Assembly (NCBI RefSeq): GCF_000379465.1
Contig: NZ_KB905381.1
Span: 248,001 to 312,000, forward strand
From: Sciscionella marina DSM 45152
GTDB lineage: Bacteria > Actinomycetota > Actinomycetes > Mycobacteriales > Pseudonocardiaceae
Direction: 5' to 3'
DNA length: 64,000 nt
Shown: positions 1 to 8,284 of the stretch, one piece after another
Numbering within the stretch: position 1 is the stretch's first letter
Layout of the letters: each line of letters starts with the position of its first letter
Position numbers and translations under genes: made by a program
Notes under the pieces: generated by a model
What the model saw: only the letters and a program-made list of their open reading frames with translations
Told to the model about the DNA's origin: nothing
Databases searched by the model: none

Positions 1-1
1 C

Positions 2-1222
2 GCGAGCGAAGGTGCAAGGGGACCGCTGGCCGGGGTCGTCGTCCTGGACATCACCCGGGTCGTCGCCGGTCCGTTCTGCTCCATGATGCTGGCCGATCTC
101 GGCGCGACCGTCATCAAGATCGAACGTCCTGCCGAGCCGGACTATGCGCGGGATTTCCCACCGTTCCTGGAATCCGCGGACGGCGACCGGTTCAGCGCGT
201 TCTTCGCCCAGTACAACCGCAACAAGCTCGGGCTCACCCTGGATCTCGGCGCACCGCGCGGCAAGGAGCTCCTGCGCACCCTCGTGGAACGGGCGGATGT
301 GCTGGTGGAGAACTTCCGGCCGGGCACCATGGACAAGCTCGGTCTCGGCCATGCCGAACTGCAGAAGGTCAACCCGCGGCTGGTGTACACCGCGATCTCC
401 GGATTCGGGCAGACCGGCCCGTACCGGCGCCGCCCGGCCTTCGACAACACCGCGCAGGCAGCGGGCGGGCTCTGGTCGATGAACGGGAACCCGGGCGAGG
501 CGCCGATGCGGGTGGGCACCATCATCGGGGACCTCGCGGCGACCATGTACGCCGTGATCGGCACCCTGGCAGCACTCCGGCACGCCGAACGCACCGGAGA
601 GGGCCAGCTGGTCGACGTCGCCCAGCAGGATTCGGTGCTGTCGCTGACCGAGAGCGCCGTCGTCTCCTACACGGTGGACGGCACGGTCGCCGAACCCCTC
701 GGCAACGCGCATCCGTTCGTCCGGCCCTACGAGCTGTACCCCTGCAAGGACGGATACGTTTTCTTCGGCGGTTATACGGACAAGTTCTGGCGGCTCACCG
801 CGGCCATGTTCGGCGAGCCCGAGGTCACCGAGGACCCCGAGATCGACACGATGGCCAAACGGTTCGATCCGGAGATCTACGAACGCCGGGTCCGGCCACT
901 GCTGCACCGGTGGATGGCCGGGAGAACCCGGGCAGAACTGGAAGAGCTTGCCGGAGAACAGGTTCCGCTCACCGCGATCAAGGACATCGGGGATGTGGTC
1001 AACGATCCGCACATCCAGGCACGGGACATGATCGTGGACGTGGAATACCCGGGGTTCGGCACGCTCGAGATGTTCGGCCAGCCGGTGCATCTCGGTGCCA
1101 CACCGGCGAATCCGCGCGGGCTCGCGCCCACGGTCGGCGAACACACCGATCTGCTGTTGCGCAGTATGGCGGGGCTGGGCGAGGACGAGATCACGGCGCT
1201 GCGCGGATCGGGAGTGGTGTGA
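2..1222 (+). CDS. CaiB/BaiF family (class III) CoA-transferase, 5' partial
   Basis: Moves CoA between acyl-CoA thioesters and free carboxylates in the cytoplasm. The reading frame is open from base 2, and the family's usual N-terminal strand (LDITRVVAGPFCSMMLADLG) is already present there with no start codon before base 83, so the true start lies left of the window. Internal family marks are NYNRNK-like YNRNKLGLTLDL, the ENFRPGTM segment and VGTIIGD, whose Asp matches the family's catalytic aspartate. The stop abuts the ATG of the enoyl-CoA hydratase without a gap, so the two genes are translationally coupled. With the HMG-CoA lyase downstream this suggests activation of a branched dicarboxylic or short-chain acid; the substrate itself is not readable. 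Confidence 0.93.
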   Translation, partial: ASEGARGPLAGVVVLDITRVVAGPFCSMMLADLGATVIKIERPAEPDYARDFPPFLESADGDRFSAFFAQYNRNKLGLTLDLGAPRGKELLRTLVERADVLVENFRPGTMDKLGLGHAELQKVNPRLVYTAISGFGQTGPYRRRPAFDNTAQAAGGLWSMNGNPGEAPMRVGTIIGDLAATMYAVIGTLAALRHAERTGEGQLVDVAQQDSVLSLTESAVVSYTVDGTVAEPLGNAHPFVRPYELYPCKDGYVFFGGYTDKFWRLTAAMFGEPEVTEDPEIDTMAKRFDPEIYERRVRPLLHRWMAGRTRAELEELAGEQVPLTAIKDIGDVVNDPHIQARDMIVDVEYPGFGTLEMFGQPVHLGATPANPRGLAPTVGEHTDLLLRSMAGLGEDEITALRGSGVV

Positions 1223-2005
1223 ATGAGCATCAGCCTGGAACGCGAGGGTTCCGTCGGGATCATCCGCTTCGACCGGCCGGACAAGCTCAACGCACTGTCC
1301 CTGGCGATGTACGAGGAACTGGCCGCGGCGTTCGCCGAGGTGCGCGAGGATCAGGCCATCGCGGCGGCGGTGCTGACCGGACGCGGCGATCGCGCGTTCT
1401 GCGTCGGCGCGGACCTCGGTGAGTCCATCCCGGCCCTGGCCGAGGGGCGGTTCGACATCTCGCACTGGGACGGCGCGCACCAGAAGCACACCGAGCTGTA
1501 CAAGCCGGTCATCGGTGCGGTGAACGGGCTGTGCCTGGGCGGCGGTTTCGAGATCCTGCTCTCCTGCGATCTGCGGATCGCTTGTGAGCACGCCGAATTC
1601 CAGCTTCCCGAACCCGCCGTCGGAGTGGTTCCGGCGGGTGGCACCCTGGTGCGGCTCACCCGCCAGATCCCCTACGCCTGGGCCATGCGACTGCTGCTGC
1701 TCGCCGAACGCATCGGCGCGCGCGAAGCACTCGGCTACGGTCTGCTGAACGAGGTGGTTCCCGCCGAGGAACTGCTGGCGACCGCCATCGCCTGGGCCGA
1801 ACGTCTCGCCGGGCTGAGCGGAACAGCGCTGGCCACCATCAAGGAATCGGTGCTGCGGCTGGCGAATCTGCCACCGGAGGAGGCGTTCCACAGCGAAGCG
1901 CGGTACGGGCAGCGCGCGTTCACGTCCCCGGACGCCGTCGAAGGGCTCGCGGCGTTCCGGGAAAAACGTGCGCCGGTGTTCCCCTCGCGCGGAGAGCCGC
2001 GATGA
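1223..2005 (+). CDS. enoyl-CoA hydratase/isomerase family protein
   Basis: Crotonase-fold enzyme of 260 residues, the family's usual length. The oxyanion-hole regions are visible as AFCVGADLGES (about residue 60) and IGAVNGLCLGGGFEILLSCDLRIA (about 96-119), followed by QLPEPAVGVVPAGG. It begins directly after the CoA-transferase stop and overlaps the next gene by 4 bases (ATGA). In this operon it most likely hydrates an unsaturated acyl-CoA made downstream of the transferase, for example a methylglutaconyl-CoA-like compound cleaved by the adjacent lyase. That substrate is inference from gene order; crotonases can also be isomerases or hydrolases. Confidence 0.93.
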   Translation: MSISLEREGSVGIIRFDRPDKLNALSLAMYEELAAAFAEVREDQAIAAAVLTGRGDRAFCVGADLGESIPALAEGRFDISHWDGAHQKHTELYKPVIGAVNGLCLGGGFEILLSCDLRIACEHAEFQLPEPAVGVVPAGGTLVRLTRQIPYAWAMRLLLLAERIGAREALGYGLLNEVVPAEELLATAIAWAERLAGLSGTALATIKESVLRLANLPPEEAFHSEARYGQRAFTSPDAVEGLAAFREKRAPVFPSRGEPR

Positions 2006-2937
2006 CCGGACTGCCGATGGCGGTGCCCGAACCGGGATTACCGGAGAGCGTGACCGTCTACGAGGTCGGCCCGCGCGATGGACTACAGGCCGAGCAGACC
2101 ACGCTGCGCGCCACCACCAAGATCGAACTCGTCCAGCGCCTGGTCGCCGCCGGGCTAAGGCAGGTCGAGGCGACGAGCTTCGTGTCCCCGCGCTGGGTGC
2201 CGCAGCTGGGGGACGCCGCCGAAGTGCTCGCCGGGATCGAGCTCGGCGGCCCCGCGCGCCACCCCGTCCTCGTGCCCAATGAACACGGAATGCGCCGTGC
2301 CGTGGCGGCAGGGGCGCGGGAGATCGCGGTGTTCGCCAGTGCCACCGAAACCTTCGCGCGGCGCAATCTCGGGCGCGGAGTGGACGAGGTGCTGACGGCG
2401 CTGGCGCCCGTGGTGGCCGAGGCCCGGCGGCGGGACATGCCGGTGCGCGGCTACCTGTCCATGTGCTTCGGCGATCCGTGGGAGGGGCCGGTCCCGCCCG
2501 ATCGGGTCGTGGCCGTGGCGCGGCGGCTCCACGAACTGGGGTGCGCACCCCTGAGCCTCGGCGACACCATCGGCGTCGCGACCCCGGGACACATCAAGGC
2601 GGTGGTCGAGGCACTGGGTGCGGCCGGTATCGCCGCCTCGGAGCTCGCCTTGCACTGCCACGACACCTACGGGCAGGCGCTGGCCAACGTGCATGCCGGA
2701 TTGCAGGCCGGGGTACGGGAGTTCGACAGCTCGGTCGGCGGGGTCGGTGGTTGCCCGTTCGCGAAGAGCGCGACCGGCAATCTCGCCACCGAAGACCTGG
2801 TGTGGATGCTGCGCGGGCTCGGCTACGACACCGGAATCGACCTCGATGCCCTGGTACGCACCGGCGAATGGCTGGCCGGGCACCTCGCCCGGCCGAACCC
2901 GTCCCGGGCCGCCCGCGCGTTGAGCCGGTCGCGGTAG
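2002..2937 (+). CDS. hydroxymethylglutaryl-CoA lyase
   Basis: TIM-barrel lyase of the HMGL family that splits 3-hydroxy-3-methylglutaryl-CoA into acetyl-CoA and acetoacetate. Key residues are in place: VGPRDGLQ (Arg25, Asp26), the metal-binding HCHD (His218, His220) and the C-terminal catalytic loop GGVGGCPFAKSATGN with Cys251. It has 311 residues, close to the usual length. The ATG overlaps the hydratase stop by 4 bases, making this the third gene of a coupled CoA-ester operon. This is the end step of leucine-type breakdown, or of salvage of HMG or methylglutaconate activated by the CoA-transferase. A homocitrate/isopropylmalate-synthase role is unlikely because the HMGL-specific GGCP loop is present. 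Confidence 0.93.
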   Translation: MTGLPMAVPEPGLPESVTVYEVGPRDGLQAEQTTLRATTKIELVQRLVAAGLRQVEATSFVSPRWVPQLGDAAEVLAGIELGGPARHPVLVPNEHGMRRAVAAGAREIAVFASATETFARRNLGRGVDEVLTALAPVVAEARRRDMPVRGYLSMCFGDPWEGPVPPDRVVAVARRLHELGCAPLSLGDTIGVATPGHIKAVVEALGAAGIAASELALHCHDTYGQALANVHAGLQAGVREFDSSVGGVGGCPFAKSATGNLATEDLVWMLRGLGYDTGIDLDALVRTGEWLAGHLARPNPSRAARALSRSR

Positions 2938-3133
2938 TGGTCTCGGTCCGCACTGTCCTGATCGCACTCCGACCGCGATGCCGGAAACCGTGCTGCGCGA
3001 GGTGTCGTATGCTGTGGGCATCGGAGTAAAAACGCGCTCGCGGTGCTGACCGGATGGTTCCGGCGGGAAGCGCGCACACACGCGGTATCGGATGATCCGC
3101 CACTTCTTCACCACGAAGGAGTACGTGTCCCAG

Positions 3134-4033
3134 ATGAAAGCAGCACAGTTCAGCCGGTTCGGTGGCCCAGAGGTGCTGGAGATCGTCGATCTGCCGGATC
3201 CGCACCCTGGCCCCGGAGAGGTTCGCATCAGGGTGCGCGCCGCCGGTGTCAACGCCAGTGACTGGAAGAAGCGGCAAGGCCTGATGGACGAGGAATTACC
3301 GCAGACCCTCGGTCATGAGGCGGCGGGTCTCGTCGACGAGATCGGCGAGGACGTCTCCGGTGTCGCGATCGGGGACCGTGTCTTCGGGGCTTCCCCGTAC
3401 GGTGCGGCGCAGGCGGAATTCGCCGTGCTTTCGTTGTGGGCGCCGATTCCGGGCACGATGGACGACGCCGAAGCGGCGGCCGTCCCCGCGGCGGCGGAGA
3501 CCGCGGCACGTGTCTTGGACCAGCTCGGCGTCACGGACGGCAGCACGGTGCTGATCAACGGCGCCTCCGGCAGCGTGGGTAGTGCCGCAGTGCAGTTCGC
3601 CACCCACCGTGGTGCCCGGGTGATCGGTACCGGAAGCTCGCTGAGCCACGATGCCCTGCGCGGTCTCGGTGCCGAGCCGGTCGCCTACGGCGAGGGGCTC
3701 AGCGAACGAGTGCGGGCGATCGCCCCGTCCGGTGTCGATCGTGCGCTGGATGTGGCGGGTAAGGGTCTTGCGGAACTCATCGATCTCGCGGGTGGCCCCG
3801 AGTACGTGGTCACCGTGGCCGATTTCCTTGGCGCGCAAAGCTATGGCGTGCGATTCAGCCGCGGCGATACCGGTCGCGCCGATTATGCGCTCGCGCAGGC
3901 CGCCGGGATGATGGCGACCGGGGACTTCGCCATCGCCGTCGGCGCTACCTTCCCGCTGGCCGAGATACGCGAAGCCCATCGGACCGGCGAATCCGGCGCG
4001 GTGCGCGGAAAGCTCGTGCTGCTTCTCGACTGA
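3134..4033 (+). CDS. NADP-dependent quinone-oxidoreductase-like MDR protein
   Basis: Medium-chain dehydrogenase/reductase of the zinc-free quinone oxidoreductase type. The N-terminal GroES-like domain starts MKAAQFSRFGGPEVLEIVDL, and the Rossmann turn NGASGSVGSAAVQFA is at about 142-156. The four structural zinc cysteines of alcohol dehydrogenases are absent. ATG 3134 is preferred over the upstream start at 3092 because homology begins there and GAAGGAG lies at 3115-3121. It likely reduces an activated C=C or quinone substrate with NADPH. It is monocistronic, about 200 bases after the lyase gene, and ends at a strong hairpin. Confidence 0.9.
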   Translation: MKAAQFSRFGGPEVLEIVDLPDPHPGPGEVRIRVRAAGVNASDWKKRQGLMDEELPQTLGHEAAGLVDEIGEDVSGVAIGDRVFGASPYGAAQAEFAVLSLWAPIPGTMDDAEAAAVPAAAETAARVLDQLGVTDGSTVLINGASGSVGSAAVQFATHRGARVIGTGSSLSHDALRGLGAEPVAYGEGLSERVRAIAPSGVDRALDVAGKGLAELIDLAGGPEYVVTVADFLGAQSYGVRFSRGDTGRADYALAQAAGMMATGDFAIAVGATFPLAEIREAHRTGESGAVRGKLVLLLD

Positions 4034-4048
4034 TCCGCTGCCGTCATG

Positions 4049-4087
4049 CATCGTCCGGCACCGTGGCGTGCACGGTGCCGGACGATG
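4049..4087. terminator. bidirectional hairpin terminator
   Basis: Perfect 17-bp stem (left arm 4049-4065, CATCGTCCGGCACCGTG) with a 5-base loop, placed exactly between the convergent ends of the oxidoreductase and the membrane-helix gene. No U-tract follows, as is common in high-GC actinomycetes. Confidence 0.85.
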
Positions 4088-4106
4088 TGATGATGCCGCT
4101 CGAGCG

Positions 4107-4826
4107 CTATTCGTCCGGTGTCTCCGGACGGGACTGGGCGGGTTCCTCCTTCGAGTGGCCGCCGTTATTCTGCCCTCGGGTGGCGAGATTGTGGATGAGC
4201 TGTTGCGCGTCGTCGCGGCCGCCGAGCCCGAACGCCAGACCGCCGGCGAGGGCGACACCGCCGAGCACGATCAGGAAGGTCGGCCCGGTCAGCTGCTGGG
4301 CGATCCGCAACTGCACCAGGGCCACGAACACGGCGTAGACGAGGATGATGGTGTTGGTGGCCTTCGCGAGCACTTCGGATCCGGTGAATCCGCGAACGAT
4401 ACCGGCGAGAAAACGACCGAGCAGCGCCGCGAGGAATACGATCACCAGCGCCGCGAAGATGTTCGGCACATAGGCGATCATGCCGTTGAGGAAACCGCTG
4501 ATCTGCGGTACACCGAGCGCACTCGCGAACATGGTGAGCGCGATGATGAACACGAACCAGAACACCACTTTGCCGAGCACGACCGATGCGGTGAGCCCGG
4601 TTCCGGCGCGCTCGAGGAACTGCTGCACATTCGCGCGCTGCATGGCGTCGTTGAAGTGTGCCTTCTCCAACACCTTCGACACCACCCAGGCGATCGCCTT
4701 GGCGACGAAGAAACCGATGAGCAGGATGACCAGGGCGCCGATCAGCTGCGGAATATACTGCATCAGTGTGCTGAAAGCGTTCTGGAATGGTTGAGTAAAA
4801 CTGAAACCGTCAGACATGGCTGTCAT
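4107..4826 (-). CDS. conserved TM-helix membrane protein (MscS-related helix repeats)
   Basis: 239-residue protein with four or five membrane segments arranged as repeats of the conserved TM-helix unit (IPQLIGALVILLIGFFVAKAIAWVV at about 20-45, and VPNIFAALVIVFLAALLGRFLAGIV near 120-145), a C-terminal GGVALAGGLAFGLGGRD, and a polar tail. This unit (TM_helix, PF05552) is related to the pore helices of small mechanosensitive channels, but no MscS beta-domain follows, so a channel role is inference. The start is ATG 4826, because AGGAGG lies at 4833-4838 with 6-base spacing. A longer open frame to 4865 has no such site. Confidence 0.85.
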   Translation of the reverse strand: MTAMSDGFSFTQPFQNAFSTLMQYIPQLIGALVILLIGFFVAKAIAWVVSKVLEKAHFNDAMQRANVQQFLERAGTGLTASVVLGKVVFWFVFIIALTMFASALGVPQISGFLNGMIAYVPNIFAALVIVFLAALLGRFLAGIVRGFTGSEVLAKATNTIILVYAVFVALVQLRIAQQLTGPTFLIVLGGVALAGGLAFGLGGRDDAQQLIHNLATRGQNNGGHSKEEPAQSRPETPDE

Positions 4827-5063
4827 CACTGACCTCCTGTGAAATGAACGCCAGACATTCAGCAATGGTGGACATCAATGGCAGGCCATGCGTTTACCTG
4901 GCGCTTTTGGGTGTGCCAGCCTTCGGACGGGATCGTACATCGGAACAACGCGCGCAGCAGGGCGGAAATGTCACCCTTTCGGGGTGTTCGCGCCGATACG
5001 GGCCGAGCGGATGGAAAGGTTGCCTATGAATTCGACGCCCCGGTGTCTTCTTTTCCCGCCTGG

Positions 5064-5840
5064 TCAGTCGAACTGCCAGGAGCGTTTGGCCAGGCCGTAC
5101 CAGTAGCCCTCGATCACCGAGCGGGGCGCCGGCCCGTTCAGGCTCGCGCCGAGCGAGACGAACAGCGGGGCGAAGTGTTCGGTTCGCGGGTGCGCGATAC
5201 TCGCGGCCGGGGCTTTGTGCTGGAAATCCAGCAGGGCGTCCACATCGGCGTTCTCGAGCGCGCCGGTGCCCCAGTCGTCGAATTCGGCCGACCAGTTCGG
5301 CGGCACGTGGTCGGCGCGGCGGTGCATGTCCAGGCCGCGCAGGTTGTGCGTGAAAAAGCCGCTGCCGATGATCAGTACGCCCTCTTCGCGCAACGGGGCG
5401 AGCCTGCGCCCCAGCGCGAGCAGCCGCGCGGGATCCAGTGTGGGCATGGAGATCTGCAGTACCGGGATATCCGCTTGCGGGTACATCTCGACCAGTGGCA
5501 CATACGCGCCGTGATCCAGTCCCCGTCCGGGCTCCTCGTGGGCCTCGGGCAGCAGGCTGCGCAGCCGCGCGGCGAGTTCCGGTGCCCCGGGCGCGGGATA
5601 GCGCACCCAGTAGTACCGCTGCGCGAACCCCCAGAAGTCGTAGACCAGCGGCTTTGTCTCGGTGGCCCCGATGGTCAGCGGCGCCTCCTCCCAGTGTGCG
5701 GAGACCATCAGCACCGCCTTCGGCCGGGGCAGCTCCGCCGACCAGGCGGCCAGCTCGCGCGTCCAGGTCGCGTCATCGGCCAGCGGCGGCGCGCCGTGGC
5801 TCAGATACAGCACCGGCAGGTGTTCCGGCTGAGCGCTCAT
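5064..5840 (-). CDS. LigB/DODA-type extradiol dioxygenase family protein
   Basis: 258-residue class III extradiol dioxygenase-fold protein of the YgiD/DODA group, which opens catechol rings such as DOPA. The metal-ligand histidines line up with the family: His15 (LSHGAPPL), His49 (SAHWEE), His165 (GFFTHN) and His222 (RTEHFAPL). The start is ATG 5840 with AGGGAG at 5846-5851. It is divergent from the thioesterase gene at 5958, and a perfect 12-bp palindrome sits just upstream of its ribosome-binding site, so a repressor probably controls it. The aromatic substrate is not readable from the sequence. Confidence 0.92.
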   Translation of the reverse strand: MSAQPEHLPVLYLSHGAPPLADDATWTRELAAWSAELPRPKAVLMVSAHWEEAPLTIGATETKPLVYDFWGFAQRYYWVRYPAPGAPELAARLRSLLPEAHEEPGRGLDHGAYVPLVEMYPQADIPVLQISMPTLDPARLLALGRRLAPLREEGVLIIGSGFFTHNLRGLDMHRRADHVPPNWSAEFDDWGTGALENADVDALLDFQHKAPAASIAHPRTEHFAPLFVSLGASLNGPAPRSVIEGYWYGLAKRSWQFD

Positions 5841-5857
5841 CACGACTCCCTGTAACA

Positions 5858-5869
5858 TTGAACGTTCAA
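5858..5869. promoter_or_regulatory. 12-bp palindromic operator candidate TTGAACGTTCAA
   Basis: Perfect palindrome 18 bases upstream of the dioxygenase start and 89 bases upstream of the divergent thioesterase, in an AT-richer pocket. Spacing suits repressor occlusion of the dioxygenase promoter or leader. The cognate regulator is not encoded next to it. Confidence 0.55.
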
Positions 5870-5957
5870 CTATTATAGGTGACGTGGTGCGCGGAGGAAA
5901 TATTCCGCACGGCGCCCGGTCCTCGCCGCGGCGTGCCGGTCGGCGTAGTTTGCCGTC

Positions 5958-6341
5958 ATGGCACTGAATTCCGGATCGCGCGCGGAAATCGAACACCAGG
6001 TGACCGAACAGGACACGGCCGTGGCGCTGGGCAGTGGAACGGTCGCCGTGCTCGCCACCCCGCGGGTGCTCGCGTGGCTCGAGGAGGCGACGGTGCGGGC
6101 GATCGCGGAGGAACTGGAGCCGGGGACGACGACCGTGGGGATCCGGATCGAACTGGAGCATCTGGCCGCGACCCCGGTGGGTGGTACGGTGCGCGCCGTG
6201 GCGGAGCTGCACGAGGTGGACGGGCGCACCCTCCGGTTCGAGGTTTCCCTGCGGGACGGGGACACGCTCGCCGCCCGTGGCCGGGTGGAACGGGCGGTCG
6301 TGCACGCCGAGCGATTCCTGGCCAAAGCCCAGCGGGACTGA
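5958..6341 (+). CDS. FlK-like hotdog thioesterase
   Basis: 127-residue single hotdog-domain protein. The catalytic triad of the fluoroacetyl-CoA thioesterase FlK (Thr42, Glu50, His76) has exact counterparts with identical spacing: Thr34, Glu42 and His68, in the segments VLATPRVLAWLEEAT and IELEHLAATPVG. It should hydrolyse a small acyl-CoA or detoxify one. FlK-like proteins are widespread in actinomycetes and most do not act on fluoroacetyl-CoA, so substrate is open. It is divergent from the dioxygenase gene and monocistronic. Confidence 0.88.
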   Translation: MALNSGSRAEIEHQVTEQDTAVALGSGTVAVLATPRVLAWLEEATVRAIAEELEPGTTTVGIRIELEHLAATPVGGTVRAVAELHEVDGRTLRFEVSLRDGDTLAARGRVERAVVHAERFLAKAQRD

Positions 6342-6529
6342 TCCGTCCGAGTGCCGGGACCGTGACGCAGCACCACGGTCGCCACGGTTCGCACCCGAGC
6401 GCGCCGAGCAGGGCCTCTCGCGGGCGGCCCGGGACGGGTACGTGCGTTTCTGTACCGCGGATCCTCGGCGCACCGTGATCGAGATACCGTCTGTCCAGCC
6501 GGAACGTCGATGCTGCGCGGCTGCGGTGA

Positions 6530-7735
6530 TCAGCGCGCGGTGGCCGCGGTGACGGCGTCGAACAGCGCCAGGTCGACGGAGTCCGCGAGGGCCCGATAGC
6601 CCGCATCGTTACCGTGCAGCCGGTCGCCCGAGTCGTACTCGGTCCTGATCCGGCCGGGGTGATCCGGATCGCGCCACACGGCGTCGAAGTCCAGCACGGC
6701 ATCGAAGGCGCCGCTGGTGCGGATCCATTCGTTGACCGCCGTGCGGGCGCTCTCCCCCTCCGCGGTGTAGATCTCCGCGCCCTCGAAGGGCGCGATCGTG
6801 GTGCCGTAGACCCGGACCCCGTGTTCGCGCGCCCGGCCGATCAGCACGCGGAAACCGGTGATGACGTCCTCGGCGGTCACCGGTTCACCGGGGAACATCG
6901 CCAGGAACCCGGCGAGCGGGCCCTCGTCGTCCGCGAAGGAGATGCCGATGTCGTTGCCGCCATGGGAGAGCACCACGGCGCCGAGACCGGGCGTGGCCAG
7001 TACATCCCGGTCGAAGCGGGCCAGTGCGGCGGTACCGATGCCGTCGTTGAGCATCCGGTTGCCGCTGATGCCCTGATTGGTCACGTACCCGGCGTTCCCG
7101 AGCCGTTGGGCGAGCAGTTCGGGCCACCCACGGTCGGTGTCCGGGGTCGAACCGGCCCCGTCGGTGCGCGAATCGCCGAGCACCACGATGCTCTCGGCCG
7201 GGGTGTCCGGAACCAGTTCGACGGCCGAGAGCAGTGCGCGCACCGGCAGGATCTCCGCGGGCTCCGGCAGCGTGGGCGCGGCGACCGCGTCGCCCGGGAT
7301 CCGCCAGCCGGTCCGCATCGCGGGGTCGTGGCAGGTGCAGTCCGCCACGTGTCCCGGGAGATAGAGACTGATGGACAGTTCGGCCAGCGCGGGGACCGGG
7401 AACGCGACCGGATCACTGAGCAGCGGCGCGCCCGCCGGGATGATGCCGGTCCGCGCCCCGGAGAAGGTCAGCACGCGATCGCTCCCGGGCCGCACCGCAC
7501 CACCGGGGGCTGCGAGGCCGACCCGCGCCGCGCCGATGGTGACCGGCGCGGCACCGAACTCGTTGGTGAAGCGGACGCGCAGCAGATGCCCGCCGCCGCT
7601 GACGCGCACCACCTGGCGCAGGGTCACCTCGGCCAGCGGCGGGTGGCCCTCGAGCGAGCCGATCCCGCCGTCGGCGGCTTGGGGCGCGGCGGCCCAGGTC
7701 CGGACCCAGTCGCCGGTGTCGTTCCGCTCGGTCAT
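6530..7735 (-). CDS. SGNH/GDSL-family esterase or lipase
   Basis: 401-residue hydrolase. An N-terminal beta-rich domain (about 1-180, starting WVRTWAAAPQAA) precedes an SGNH domain with block I VVLGDSRTDG (Ser189), block II GISGNR (about 223-228), block III GGND (Asn261) and the Asp371/His374 pair in SGDRLHGNDAGY. The WVRTWAAAPQ opening and long N-domain match the actinomycete GDSL lipase/esterase group, but no signal peptide is visible, so it is probably cytoplasmic. The start is ATG 7735, with GGAGG at 7743-7747. The frame stays open to 8788, but that upstream part shows no protein-like composition. Confidence 0.92.
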   Translation of the reverse strand: MTERNDTGDWVRTWAAAPQAADGGIGSLEGHPPLAEVTLRQVVRVSGGGHLLRVRFTNEFGAAPVTIGAARVGLAAPGGAVRPGSDRVLTFSGARTGIIPAGAPLLSDPVAFPVPALAELSISLYLPGHVADCTCHDPAMRTGWRIPGDAVAAPTLPEPAEILPVRALLSAVELVPDTPAESIVVLGDSRTDGAGSTPDTDRGWPELLAQRLGNAGYVTNQGISGNRMLNDGIGTAALARFDRDVLATPGLGAVVLSHGGNDIGISFADDEGPLAGFLAMFPGEPVTAEDVITGFRVLIGRAREHGVRVYGTTIAPFEGAEIYTAEGESARTAVNEWIRTSGAFDAVLDFDAVWRDPDHPGRIRTEYDSGDRLHGNDAGYRALADSVDLALFDAVTAATAR

Positions 7736-8254
7736 CGTCTCGCCTCCGTGATTCGTGTCAGTGGGACGTGCGAAGGTTCCGGCGGAACGCTCACACGCCA
7801 CGAACACGGCGCTGACACGGCCGTTCCGGGAACAGGAGAGGACATGAGCGAGGACAATCTGTGCCACAGACGAGCTCTGCCGCTCAGGGAATCGACCGGT
7901 TCGTTCCGGGCAGTTGAAATAGCGGGGGTGGCGGTCGAACTCGGCCGCTTGGCGGGTTGCCGGGCGGTCACCTGCCGACCAACTCGCGGAAATCTGACTG
8001 CTACCGCAATTCCGCGCATTCCGAAGCCTTTCCCGTCGAGGGGCCGCCCGGTTATTTCGGCGGATGAGTGCGCTGTGCCGATCGCCGCGAATACCCGTAC
8101 TTCTCCGCCGAGCACGTGCAGATGCTCGATCCGGAACCCACCGGGCCGCTCGTGGAGACTGCGCTTCGAGTCGGCGGGCGCCGACGGGTCGTGACGGCAC
8201 GCAAACAGCGTTTATGATCTGGGGACCGTATCGGGAATCAGGTTTGGAGAGGCC
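7736..8254. other. intergenic region with a possible short coding relic and a LysR promoter
   Basis: About 520 bases between the divergent esterase and LysR genes. At 8085-8220 one plus-strand frame reads protein-like (REYPYFSAEHVQMLDPEP and onward) to a stop just before LysR. It has no start and was not identified, so it may be a gene remnant. A good -10 hexamer, TATGAT, lies at 8213-8218 and would start transcription near 8225 for the LysR gene. Nothing else is supported. Confidence 0.4.
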
Positions 8255-8284
8255 GTCACGGAAGGTGACATCACGCTCCGGCAG

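Noticed and set aside
6342-6529. Possible terminator ACCGTG-N9-CACGGT between the thioesterase and SGNH genes
   Set aside because: Only a 6-bp stem with a large loop in GC-rich DNA; too weak to claim.
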